Positions 1 to 6,114 of a DNA stretch of 9,250 nucleotides are shown here, piece after piece. Positions within the stretch are counted from its first letter, which is position 1; each line of letters starts with the position of its first letter. Made by a program: the position numbers and the translations under genes. Location: NCBI GenBank assembly GCA_022844575.1, contig JALHLL010000140.1, positions 1 through 9,250 on the forward strand, given 5' to 3'. The notes under the pieces are model-generated. The model had not been told where the DNA came from. It worked only from the letters and a program-made list of their open reading frames with translations, and ran no database searches. Origin of the DNA: a bacterium (GTDB lineage: Bacteria > Bacteroidota > Ignavibacteria > Kapaibacteriales > UBA961).

Positions 1-839
1 TTTATAGGTACCCTTATAGGAATTAACGACAGTAGTATTTCATTTTTTTCAACACTTGATTTTCCCTTAAATAAATTGTACACCGCCGTTTTTATTCCTT
101 TATTTGTTATATCGCCTGCATAGTTAAATAATAGAACACTCGTATTGTTTTTTCCTTCAAATCGAAAATCGTGGGTTATCATGATAGGTTTTGTTTTTAC
201 ATTATTCCGTTCTTCTTTATATGCTTCTAATTCAGCACTCACTTCATACTCAGAGACATTTATGGCTAAATCAACATTCAAAGTTAATTTCGTTGTATCA
301 TAGCCGTAATTATAAAGAATCGGCAACAATTTATTCGTGTTCAGTGTCGTAGTGGAATGACCTTGCTCATTTTTTTTCATAACATCGAGTAGGGATGCGA
401 GATTGTTCTTCTCTACAGCCATGCGTGCTGAAAATTTCACAGACCCTTCCGTACTTTCTATACCCATTTCTTTAAGTACCTGCTCCGTGGGAGAATACAG
501 TTGCTCACTTTTTAGTTGCTCCGGTAAAAACAACGGCTTATTTTCCTCTTTGCTTTTCAACAATGAATCTGCTGCTTTCACTTCCGTTTTGCTTTCTTTC
601 GGATGCGGTAGAGCTCTCATCGGGTGTTCGGAATACTCCATAGGAATAAGCGTGCTAAGTGTCAATGCCGAAAGAATAATGTTCCCAATCATAACCATCC
701 TCCAAAATAATGTTGAACCCGTATGTGTACTTAATGCCGAAAACTGTATTAAGTCCAATAATTCCTTTTCAGTATATAACGGCTCATTATTAGTGAATTC
801 CGCCGCCTTTAATAATTCTTGTTCAAGTGTTTTTTTCAT
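1..839 (-). CDS. Putative membrane-anchored sigma regulator (anti-sigma-like), C-terminus off window
   Basis: An open frame of 279 complete codons starts at ATG 839-837 and leaves the window without a stop, so the C-terminus is missing. Residues 1-44 are hydrophilic and probably cytoplasmic. One hydrophobic segment lies at about 45-67 (from FWRMVM to STLIPM). The rest is a large hydrophilic, probably periplasmic part. It begins 30 bases after the ECF sigma gene, in the same direction, and is almost certainly co-transcribed with it. A short cytoplasmic head, one membrane span and an exported domain encoded directly after an ECF sigma factor is the usual layout of a membrane anti-sigma factor. 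That role is inferred from position and topology only: I see no zinc-binding H-x3-C-x2-C motif and recognise no domain. A hairpin covers its ribosome binding site. It could instead be an unrelated envelope protein whose gene shares the operon. Confidence 0.8.
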   Translation of the reverse strand, partial: MKKTLEQELLKAAEFTNNEPLYTEKELLDLIQFSALSTHTGSTLFWRMVMIGNIILSALTLSTLIPMEYSEHPMRALPHPKESKTEVKAADSLLKSKEENKPLFLPEQLKSEQLYSPTEQVLKEMGIESTEGSVKFSARMAVEKNNLASLLDVMKKNEQGHSTTTLNTNKLLPILYNYGYDTTKLTLNVDLAINVSEYEVSAELEAYKEERNNVKTKPIMITHDFRFEGKNNTSVLLFNYAGDITNKGIKTAVYNLFKGKSSVEKNEILLSLIPIRVPI

Positions 840-842
840 GTG

Positions 843-863
843 AAATTCCCTTTTTCGGGATTT
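843..863 (-). promoter_or_regulatory. Hairpin covering the ribosome binding site of the sigma-partner gene
   Basis: In the 30-base gap between the sigma-factor stop and the next ATG, the minus strand can pair AAATCCC (863-857) with GGGAATTT (850-843) around the loop GAAAAA, leaving one bulged base. The purine-rich AAAGGGA that would serve as ribosome binding site, about 7 bases before the ATG at 839, lies in the loop and 3' arm. Pairing would hide it. The inverted repeat is seen directly; a role in setting the sigma-to-partner ratio is inference. Confidence 0.4.
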
Positions 864-869
864 AAATCA

Positions 870-1388
870 TTATTCTGAAATAAGAGATTGTTCCGTTAAC
901 TGTACACCCAAAAGTTCCGCCAAACGTTTTTTTGCCCTAAATATCCTTACCTTTATTGCCGAAAGCGAACCGCCCTGTATTTCCTGCACTTCTTTATGTG
1001 TCAATCCGCTGATTTCGCTTAGTATGATTGCCTCTTTTGCCTCTGCGGGTAACTTATCCAATGCCTGATATAGTAAAACAATATCGGTGGCGGTTTCCGG
1101 CGAGGTATAGTTCCTGAATAACTCTTCAACTTGCTCCTCGCTTGCCAAAACCCTTTTTTTATACCTGCCGGATTGCGCCACTCTTGAACATATCGTAAAC
1201 AAAAAACTTAAAAATGCCTGTTCATCGCGTACGGTATCAAACCCTTCAAATGCTTTCAGAACCGTTTCTCCGACTATATCTTTTGCATCATCACGATTGC
1301 GCGTAAGGGTAAGCGCGAATCGCTCCAAACGCGGGTAAACCGGTTTGAGCAATTCCATAAATCGTTGTTGTTTAGTGCTGTTATTCAT
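870..1388 (-). CDS. ECF-type RNA polymerase sigma factor (sigma-70 family)
   Basis: A 172-residue protein with the two-domain plan and normal length of an extracytoplasmic-function sigma factor. Residues about 14-82 match sigma region 2, including RNRDDAKDIVGETVLKAF, the region 2.1-2.2 helices that grip core RNA polymerase, and an aromatic and basic stretch up to YKKR. Residues about 105-160 match region 4: ALDKLPAEAKEAIILSEISG is followed by a helix-turn-helix (LTHKEVQEIQGG, then IKVRIFRAKKRL) that would read the -35 element of target promoters. A linker of about 20 residues separates them, and there is no region 1.1 or 3. It would redirect polymerase to a small regulon in response to an envelope or stress signal; the signal cannot be read from the sequence. 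The next gene encodes a one-span membrane protein and may be its regulator. A candidate housekeeping promoter sits about 65 bases upstream, and no strong Shine-Dalgarno sequence precedes the ATG. ECF subgroup not assigned. Confidence 0.93.
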   Translation of the reverse strand: MNNSTKQQRFMELLKPVYPRLERFALTLTRNRDDAKDIVGETVLKAFEGFDTVRDEQAFLSFLFTICSRVAQSGRYKKRVLASEEQVEELFRNYTSPETATDIVLLYQALDKLPAEAKEAIILSEISGLTHKEVQEIQGGSLSAIKVRIFRAKKRLAELLGVQLTEQSLISE

Positions 1389-1409
1389 ATCATCGGATAT
1401 TTGTTAACC

Positions 1410-1446
1410 CCTTTTGAACAGTAGGTGCATGGAGTAATGCAAAAGG
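1410..1446. repeat. Inverted repeat in the predicted leader of the sigma-factor gene
   Basis: The plus strand reads CCTTTTG at 1410-1416 and CAAAAGG at 1440-1446, perfect 7-base arms around 23 bases. Allowing a two-base bulge extends the arms to TAACC(CC)TTTTG and CAAAAGGTTA. It lies between the candidate promoter and the sigma start, so it would fold near the 5' end of the mRNA or act as an operator. The repeat is seen directly; its function is unknown. Confidence 0.4.
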
Positions 1447-1452
1447 TTACAT

Positions 1453-1483
1453 CAAAGATAGAATTTTATATGGAACGGATAAA
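1453..1483 (-). promoter_or_regulatory. Candidate Bacteroidota housekeeping promoter for the sigma-factor operon
   Basis: On the minus strand TATCTTTG (1460-1453) is an exact match to the Bacteroidota -7 consensus TAnnTTTG. TTTA (1483-1480) matches the -33 element TTTG at three of four bases, with a 19-base spacer. Transcription would begin near 1446, giving a leader of roughly 58 bases before the ATG at 1388. It was found by eye; an exact 8-mer with four fixed T positions and few constraints can occur by chance in AT-rich DNA. Confidence 0.45.
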
Positions 1484-1879
1484 GACGGGAACACGAATCT
1501 TGATAAGAAAAGTATTATAGCATCAGCTATTATGGATACTAACTAATGTGGGCATTAGCCATTAGCTTACCGTCAAAGGAATACATTTATATCCTTAAAC
1601 CGATTCTGAAACCGTTATCGGTCATTGTGGAGGTGGTTATAGTCTATTGGAAAAGCTTTATAAGGGAATCATATGTTACTGCAGGAATAACCAATCAATA
1701 TCCGATTAATAAATACGCAATTCCTTATATATTTTGAAGAGGTTTGTGCATATCATAAAGTATATTATTCTATCACACTTTAGTCAAAAACCAAGTGACT
1801 TTCAATCATAGGAAATTAAGAAAGAGGAAACTGATTATTAAGCTCATGATGAGACACATTCGAGTGATTTCTTTAGCAA
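1484..1879. other. Non-coding stretch between the hydrolase and sigma-factor genes
   Basis: No convincing gene is visible on either strand. A plus-strand frame of 63 codons at 1546-1737 has no recognisable family, no good ribosome binding site and a composition rich in I, Y, K and P. A second open plus-strand stretch (about 1420-1544) has no start codon and overlaps the candidate sigma promoter. No strong terminator with a T tract is seen after the hydrolase stop at 1880. These could be decayed coding remnants or chance open frames. Confidence 0.5.
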
Positions 1880-2824
1880 TTATCGAACTTGTTCAGTAAG
1901 TATAATTTTCTTAACTGTCTCTACAAAAGCATCCTGCTGATCTATGAAAATACTATGTGAAGCATTAGGAACTATCATAAAATTGGAAGCTCCTATGATG
2001 TCTTGGAGCTTGTCGAACTGATTTTGGTCAAAAAGACCATCTTCTTGTCCGTATATTCCATAAACCTTCACTTTCTTAGTTATCAATTCGGTCAATGGTG
2101 TTGATAGGTTTAATGTTGTATAATGTTCCGTTCTATGAAAGCCGGCAACAGGTTCGCGGGTCATGGATGATAGATATGATGCATCAGGATCATTCTTTAA
2201 ACTTGTATTGATAGTCACAGACTTCGCTGATGGATTCTTCGCCTTATAGAATCCATTCGACATTGCATGTATAAAACAATAACTACTATAATCTAAGGAA
2301 TTTGTATCCATCTTTTCAAGCATGGTAATATACTGTAATTGCGGCGAGGACTTCTCCGTGTATATCTTCTTACATCTTGATATGATATTCTTGAATGTCA
2401 TCTGATAAGAAAGAGGTGAACCTACCAGAATTATATTATCAACCTTTTCGACAAATTTTTTCGCAAATAAAACTGCATGCGTACCACCAAAACTATGACC
2501 TATTAGTGTTGCACTTTTTACTTTATATTTATCATAGATACTGTTCAAATCATCAAAAGCTTCTTTGAAATTATATTGAGAATTAGAATCCGCTTTTGAT
2601 CTACCGCAACCTCTTTGGTCATAGACAATCACATAAAAGCCCATATCAGCAAGTACTGTAGCTGTCGAAACTTCGAAAGAAACGGAATTATAGCCCGGAC
2701 CCCCATGCAAAAAAACAATCGCTTTGTTCTTAGCATCTCCATACGCCTTCGAGTACAGGTTCTGTTGAGCAAAAGAATAACAATAAGTAGAAACAAACAA
2801 AACACATAACAGGAAAGTTCTCAT
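1880..2824 (-). CDS. Exported alpha/beta hydrolase, proline iminopeptidase-like (S33 type)
   Basis: A 314-residue protein that begins with a signal peptide (about residues 1-20, hydrophobic core FLLCVLFVSTYCYSF, likely cleavage after FAQ), so the enzyme should be periplasmic or secreted. The alpha/beta hydrolase landmarks are all present: HGGPG at 40-44 (oxyanion region), DQRGCGRS at 69-76, the nucleophile elbow GHSFGG with Ser111, a plausible acid Asp262 in GQEDG, and His290 in NASHS. HGGPG together with DQRGxGRS is characteristic of the proline iminopeptidase branch (peptidase family S33), and the length fits that group. Related esterases and haloperoxidase-like hydrolases share parts of this pattern, so the substrate is uncertain; release of N-terminal proline from peptides is the leading guess. 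It is separated from the upstream DUF1003 gene by 122 bases holding inverted repeats, so it may be transcribed independently. All catalytic residues look intact. Confidence 0.9.
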   Translation of the reverse strand: MRTFLLCVLFVSTYCYSFAQQNLYSKAYGDAKNKAIVFLHGGPGYNSVSFEVSTATVLADMGFYVIVYDQRGCGRSKADSNSQYNFKEAFDDLNSIYDKYKVKSATLIGHSFGGTHAVLFAKKFVEKVDNIILVGSPLSYQMTFKNIISRCKKIYTEKSSPQLQYITMLEKMDTNSLDYSSYCFIHAMSNGFYKAKNPSAKSVTINTSLKNDPDASYLSSMTREPVAGFHRTEHYTTLNLSTPLTELITKKVKVYGIYGQEDGLFDQNQFDKLQDIIGASNFMIVPNASHSIFIDQQDAFVETVKKIILTEQVR

Positions 2825-2892
2825 AGTTTTTCAGCTCACTTTTTATACTTGTACGAATGGAATCCATGCAATATACCCTACAAAAGGTAACA

Positions 2893-2943
2893 CCTAAAAT
2901 TTCTTCACGTTTAGGACTCACGTTCAGGTGAGTATATATACTC
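2893..2943. repeat. Three consecutive, partly overlapping inverted repeats
   Basis: Within 51 bases after the DUF1003 stop there are three dyads. GAGTATATATACTC at 2930-2943 is a perfect 14-base palindrome. ACTCAC (2916-2921) pairs with GTGAGT (2928-2933) around six bases. CCTAAA (2893-2898) pairs with TTTAGG (2910-2915) around eleven bases. The first two share bases, so they would exclude each other. No T tract follows, so a simple terminator is not evident; an operator or attenuator for the hydrolase gene is possible. Confidence 0.4.
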
Positions 2944-2946
2944 TCA

Positions 2947-3639
2947 TCATTTCTTTTTGAGTTCTTTCATCAAATCTTCAAGATAATCCGTTTGGATTTC
3001 TTGGATTTCCAATAATTTCTTATTCTGATGAACAAGCAAATGGTCTATCTTTTCGCTTAGAAGCTGTATTTCAAGTTCGGCTTTCAGATTTATCTTATAG
3101 TCATGCTCGCCACGTATTCTATCCTTTTGTTCTTGTCTATTCTGACTCATCATAATAATAGGTGCTTGAATGGAAGCAAGGCAAGAGAGAATCAGATTCA
3201 GAAGAATAAATGGATAAGGATCGAATGGCTTGACCGTTAAAACCAAAATGTTTACCATCAGCCACGAAAGAATAAATGTGAAGAAGGCAATGATAAATCT
3301 CCAACTACCACCGAATAATGCTATCTTATCGGCAAGTCTTTGGCCTATTGTAAGTCCAGTTTCTAACTCATCTTGTATATTTTCCGAAAGTATGGAATTA
3401 TTCTTTATGGCATCAATAACATCTCTGTCAATAGTTGCTAATTCGCCTTTTTCCTGCTTTATCAATGAGGTCAAATACAAACGTCGGTACTGATTCAATT
3501 CCAAAATTGATATACAATCTCCTTTTTCAAAACCGGGATAATCCGTGCGAATCAAATTAAAAATACCTTCCCGTATATCCTGTCCTTTTACTTCCTCACC
3601 TATGTTAATTTCTTTTTTACTTATATAACTTATTTTCAT
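2947..3639 (-). CDS. DUF1003 family inner-membrane protein
   Basis: A 230-residue protein. Residues 1-105 are hydrophilic. GSWRFIIAFFTFILSWLMVN (111-130) forms the first membrane helix and about 142-165 the second. The segment FDPYPFILLNLILSCLASIQ (139-158), then QAPIIMMSQNRQEQKDR and DYKINLKAELEIQLLSEKID, is the signature block of DUF1003. A charged, probably coiled-coil tail (about 185-230) ends in ELKKK. The biochemical role of the family is not established. The N-terminal half is longer than the core domain and may be a separate cytoplasmic part. A good Shine-Dalgarno sequence, AAGAAGGA (3656-3649), supports the chosen ATG at 3639. TAATATTG (3669-3662) is a one-mismatch -7 box with no convincing -33 partner. 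The gene stands alone, about 500 bases from the lipoprotein array. Confidence 0.9.
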   Translation of the reverse strand: MKISYISKKEINIGEEVKGQDIREGIFNLIRTDYPGFEKGDCISILELNQYRRLYLTSLIKQEKGELATIDRDVIDAIKNNSILSENIQDELETGLTIGQRLADKIALFGGSWRFIIAFFTFILSWLMVNILVLTVKPFDPYPFILLNLILSCLASIQAPIIMMSQNRQEQKDRIRGEHDYKINLKAELEIQLLSEKIDHLLVHQNKKLLEIQEIQTDYLEDLMKELKKK

Positions 3640-3839
3640 GGTAGTTTTTCCTTCTTTATTTCAATATTACTGCATAACGGTGTACCAATCCTGAATATCT
3701 GTTTGTCAAATGCTGATAGTTGTGATTGGAATATGCTTCATTGAAACTAAAGTATATACGAATTTACCTCTTTACTCTGCAATGCTCATGATTAACTTAC
3801 TAATCGCTTGATATGTTCGGAGAGTCTCCATCCTCTTTT

Positions 3840-3974
3840 TCACAGAATCAAGTGCTGACTTGTAAGATAATCACAAAGGCGTTCAATATGTCTTTGGCGG
3901 ACACCTAAGTAGCTTAAATTCTTCTCCACAAGAAGAGATTTGAGTTCTTCATAATATTCGTGGTTGGATTTCAT
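3840..3974 (-). pseudogene. Short frame, possible relic of a tyrosine recombinase N-terminus
   Basis: The frame runs ATG 3974 to TGA 3842-3840, 44 codons. Its product reads MKSNHEYYEELKSLLVEKN, then LSYLGVRQRHIERLCDYLTS. The pattern of an acidic helix, K-N-L-S, then a basic helix ending in HIERLCDYL resembles the SAM-like N-terminal DNA-binding domain of tyrosine recombinases/integrases (typically L-S-x-x-T, then Y, I and F/Y-L). The catalytic domain (R, H-x-x-R, Y) is absent from the neighbourhood. After the stop a few codons in the same frame (KRGWRLSEHIKRLVS) could be decayed continuation. If the reading is right, it marks past integration near the tRNA-Arg gene. It could equally be a small unknown protein or chance; the similarity is from memory and weak. 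Confidence 0.3.
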
Positions 3975-4104
3975 TGCAAGACATTAAAAGATACTACGAT
4001 TCAGAATTATATCACAGCTTGAATTTCCGGATCGTGTTTTGGGAATGTATTCAGATAGTTACCAAAATATTGATATTACTAAATCGTAAAATAAGTAAAA
4101 TAGT

Positions 4105-4123
4105 TATTGTGTCAAAAACAATA
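4105..4123 (-). terminator. Weak hairpin after lipoprotein A
   Basis: On the minus strand TATTGT (4123-4118) can pair with ACAATA (4110-4105) around the loop TTTTGAC, 17 bases after the lipoprotein A stop. T-rich sequence follows (ACTATTTTACTTATTTTAC). The stem is short and AT-rich, so it is a doubtful intrinsic terminator. Its position at the end of the lipoprotein array is the main argument for it. Confidence 0.2.
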
Positions 4124-4139
4124 TATTAGATCGTTGACT

Positions 4140-4661
4140 TTATTTGTTAATCTCTTCAAAAAACTCTTTCTCAAATAGCCCCTTTGAATAGCATGGATAA
4201 GCACATAATTTGCAACTTCCACGTATATGTTCAAATCCATGGGTAACAAGTGTAGAGAATACAGGTATAAACAGCACCTTTGTCTTAGTATTATCTATTT
4301 TTTCAACAAGAATATGCATGACTATAGTCGGAGTTGTCATGCTGATAATGTTCGATGTTCCGGGCGGTATACCTCCACAATCGAGACTGCTTATGTATTG
4401 AGGTATTGTTTCCGAGAATGCCTTTATTTTATCATAATTCATTTCTTCGGTGATTATGACACCACTCGACTTATCAATAGTCTTTATGCGATAACTACGT
4501 TTTACCAGATATGATACGCATTTAGTCCAAACTTCATCTATGCCTGCATTGAGAATAACTTGTCTGTCAGTATTTGTCGGTTTTGCAGGAACGAATTCAC
4601 CATATCTACCACAGGAAGAAAGAATGACTAAACAAGTTAATATATAAAGAAGATTCTTCAT
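4140..4661 (-). CDS. Lipoprotein A, hypothetical
   Basis: A 173-residue protein with a lipoprotein signal peptide: MKN, a hydrophobic core and the lipobox LSSC, making Cys17 the lipidated residue of a membrane-anchored, periplasm-facing protein. The mature part has a Trp-containing helix followed by strands (VWTKCVSYLVKRSYRIKTID, then SSGVIITEE), a D-C-G motif (Cys95), and C-x2-C-x3-C (150, 153, 157) followed by SKGLFEKEFFEEI. From memory this layout resembles widespread uncharacterised lipoproteins with a conserved Y-x-I..D..sG.I segment and a C-terminal C-x-S-T-G-x-L-E motif. No function is known to me. It starts 16 bases after the stop of lipoprotein B and is probably translated from the same mRNA. 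The last 12 codons recur as a relic at 5939-5974, showing that a second A-type gene once existed upstream. Confidence 0.85.
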   Translation of the reverse strand: MKNLLYILTCLVILSSCGRYGEFVPAKPTNTDRQVILNAGIDEVWTKCVSYLVKRSYRIKTIDKSSGVIITEEMNYDKIKAFSETIPQYISSLDCGGIPPGTSNIISMTTPTIVMHILVEKIDNTKTKVLFIPVFSTLVTHGFEHIRGSCKLCAYPCYSKGLFEKEFFEEINK

Positions 4662-4677
4662 GATTGATTACATTTTT

Positions 4678-5322
4678 TTACTCATGATAAAACACCTGAT
4701 TCATTTGTGCATTACTCCACCAAATCATATCGACTAATACGGTGTCGGTTTTGTTGTATTTGTATAAAAACAATGTGTCACCTTCGCGTTCAAGAAAATC
4801 CATATGAGTAAGGTAATAGTTGTATCCGTTAATTGTCACCATCGGAGTTTTTTCTTCTAACGTTTTATCTGCCTCTACGATATAAGATTTAGATAATTCG
4901 GCTAGTGGTATAAGAGTTCCAAAGTATCGCTTTAACCCTATGCGTATGGGAAACGGTAGATTGTTTTTTTTCGTCTTAAAAAACCACCCTTCATCTGTCG
5001 GAGTGTGTTTGCGATATTTGCGCCATTCCTTCGACGCAGGAATCCACGTAGAGTCTATTGTATCTTTAAAGGAATAAAAGTTAATAGGTGTTGAACCATA
5101 ATTTTTAAGAACAAAATACTCTGCCGTTGACCACGACGAGCCGTCTGAATTATAGATAATAGTCGTATCTTCAAATGGAACTACAGAGACAATTCTCACA
5201 CTATCATTGGTAAAACCCTTGGGCATAGTCTCATTCGGGTCAGGTATTACGCTATCATCTCCGCAGGAGTTAAGCAGGACTAAAATTATTAAGGCAGAAA
5301 GTATATGTAGGCTAAACTTCAT
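4678..5322 (-). CDS. Lipoprotein B, hypothetical, paralogue of the broken copy upstream
   Basis: From ATG 5322 the protein has 214 residues. I chose this start because MKFSLHILSA begins a standard lipoprotein signal ending in LLNSC (Cys20). A start at 5334 (MSNVMKF...) is possible, while one at 5361 would add a charged extension inside the preceding gene. The mature protein has no recognised domain. Two blocks are shared with the upstream copy: PKGFTND-V-R near the N-terminus (34-43) and, at the C-terminus, EGDTLFLYKY (180-189) with VDMIWWSNAQ (197-206) and NQVFYHE at the end. The middle is divergent. The start lies five bases after the stop of the B' reading frame, and 16 bases separate this gene from lipoprotein A, so the three form one array. 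The strand-rich composition suggests a beta fold. A role at the cell surface or in the periplasm is inferred only from the lipobox. Confidence 0.82.
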   Translation of the reverse strand: MKFSLHILSALIILVLLNSCGDDSVIPDPNETMPKGFTNDSVRIVSVVPFEDTTIIYNSDGSSWSTAEYFVLKNYGSTPINFYSFKDTIDSTWIPASKEWRKYRKHTPTDEGWFFKTKKNNLPFPIRIGLKRYFGTLIPLAELSKSYIVEADKTLEEKTPMVTINGYNYYLTHMDFLEREGDTLFLYKYNKTDTVLVDMIWWSNAQMNQVFYHE

Positions 5323-5326
5323 AACA

Positions 5327-5939
5327 TTACTCATGATAAAAGACTTGATTTCTTTGAGCATTGCTCCACCATATCATATCTACATGTATAGTATCTTTAC
5401 CCCTGTATTTATAAAGGAAGAGAGTATCACCCTCACGGCTGAGAGGATCTAAGCCAGGGATGATTTTTCCATTTTTGAAGGTAACACTTGCAGGTGTAAG
5501 TTTTGCTAATGATTCCTTTGCTTTTAGGATAAAAGACCGATTATCTAAATTAAAATCTTTAAAGTAATATGGAATCATATACTTTTTAATTTCGTTTGTC
5601 CAATTCCATTTATTCGTCGTAACAAACCAACCAGAATCGGTGCGTACAAATCTCTTATACCATTCATTCTCCACTTCCATCCAAACTGAGTCACCGGTAT
5701 ATAATGGAATTTAAGTCTGTTGTTTTGCTACTAAAGTTCTTTACAACAAACCTCTCTTCATTTGACCACCTTATACCATACGTATTGGTTTGAAATGTGG
5801 TATCGCCATAAGATAGCACCGCTATTAATCGTACGTTATCATTTGTAAAACCCTTGGGCTCCTTTCTTTTGTCTGACAATACAGTTTCATCACTACAGGA
5901 ACAACAAATGATGAAAAAAATCAGACTGAGATACTTCAT
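5327..5939 (-). pseudogene. Lipoprotein B' (paralogue of lipoprotein B), frameshifted
   Basis: The first frame starts at ATG 5939 with MKYLSLIFFIICCSCSD, a lipoprotein signal (probable Cys15), continues through PKGFTNDNVRLIAVLSYGDT, and stops at TGA 5693-5691 after 82 residues. The second half is open in another frame to the stop at 5329-5327 and ends SREGDTLFLYKY, VDMIWWSNAQ, NQVFYHE, as in lipoprotein B. The frames join at the TATATA tract 5698-5703. Adding back one TA restores SIIYTGDSVW, which aligns with the D-S-T-W region of B, and gives a protein of 204 residues against 214 for B. It may be a pseudogene, a slippage-controlled phase-variable gene, or a sequencing error. A separate start for the second half (ATG 5680) would make a protein lacking any export signal, so that is unlikely to be a real gene. 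Confidence 0.8.
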
Positions 5940-5974
5940 TTGTTTATCTCCTCAAAAAACTCTTTCTCAAAAAG
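5936..5974 (-). pseudogene. Relic of the 3' end of a second lipoprotein A gene
   Basis: Directly upstream of B', the minus strand encodes LFEKEFFEEINK followed by TGA, the same 12 residues that end lipoprotein A. Over these 36 bases the two copies differ at three positions (CTA/CTT, GAA/GAG, ATT/ATA), all synonymous. The stop codons are TAA and TGA. Upstream of the Leu codon similarity ends abruptly and an in-frame TAA follows (5977-5975). The relic's TGA overlaps the ATG of B' (ATGA). It is the tail of a lost A-type gene and shows that the array grew by duplication and then lost material. Confidence 0.8.
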
Positions 5975-6114
5975 TTAAAAGTTGCGAAAGTTATTTCGGG
6001 AAAACATAACTCAAAAATTGTTAAACACAACTATACAGGTGTGCGAATTCCTGACGCGCAAGACAAGCGTAAAAGCCAAGTATTTTAATTTATATAAACT
6101 TAGTAGACTATCTG

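Larger units (their letters stand above)
3640..4139. other. Gene-poor stretch between lipoprotein A and the DUF1003 gene
   Basis: No full-length gene is visible. The stretch holds a 44-codon minus-strand frame (3974-3840) that may be a recombinase relic, a weak hairpin after lipoprotein A, and the ribosome binding site of the DUF1003 gene. A plus-strand open stretch near 3937-4126 lacks a start codon. The rest shows nothing I can name. Confidence 0.5.

Noticed and set aside
403..843. 146-codon plus-strand frame
   Set aside because: It lies wholly opposite the minus-strand sigma-partner gene, has a serine-rich, low-complexity product and no family signal. It is an antisense shadow.
1546..1737. 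63-codon plus-strand frame in the gap before the sigma gene
   Set aside because: No recognisable motif, ribosome binding site or operon partner. Described only as part of the non-coding stretch.
3937..4126. Open plus-strand stretch reading RYYDSELYHSLNFRIVFWEC
   Set aside because: It looks somewhat protein-like but has no start codon or known motif, and it crosses the weak hairpin after lipoprotein A.
5323..5361. Upstream start for lipoprotein B at 5361
   Set aside because: This adds a charged extension before the lipoprotein signal and lies inside the B' coding end. ATG 5322 gives a standard signal peptide.
5327..5680. Second half of B' as an independent gene starting at ATG 5680
   Set aside because: It lacks a signal peptide and is homologous only to the C-terminal part of lipoprotein B. 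It is better explained as the 3' half of a frameshifted gene.
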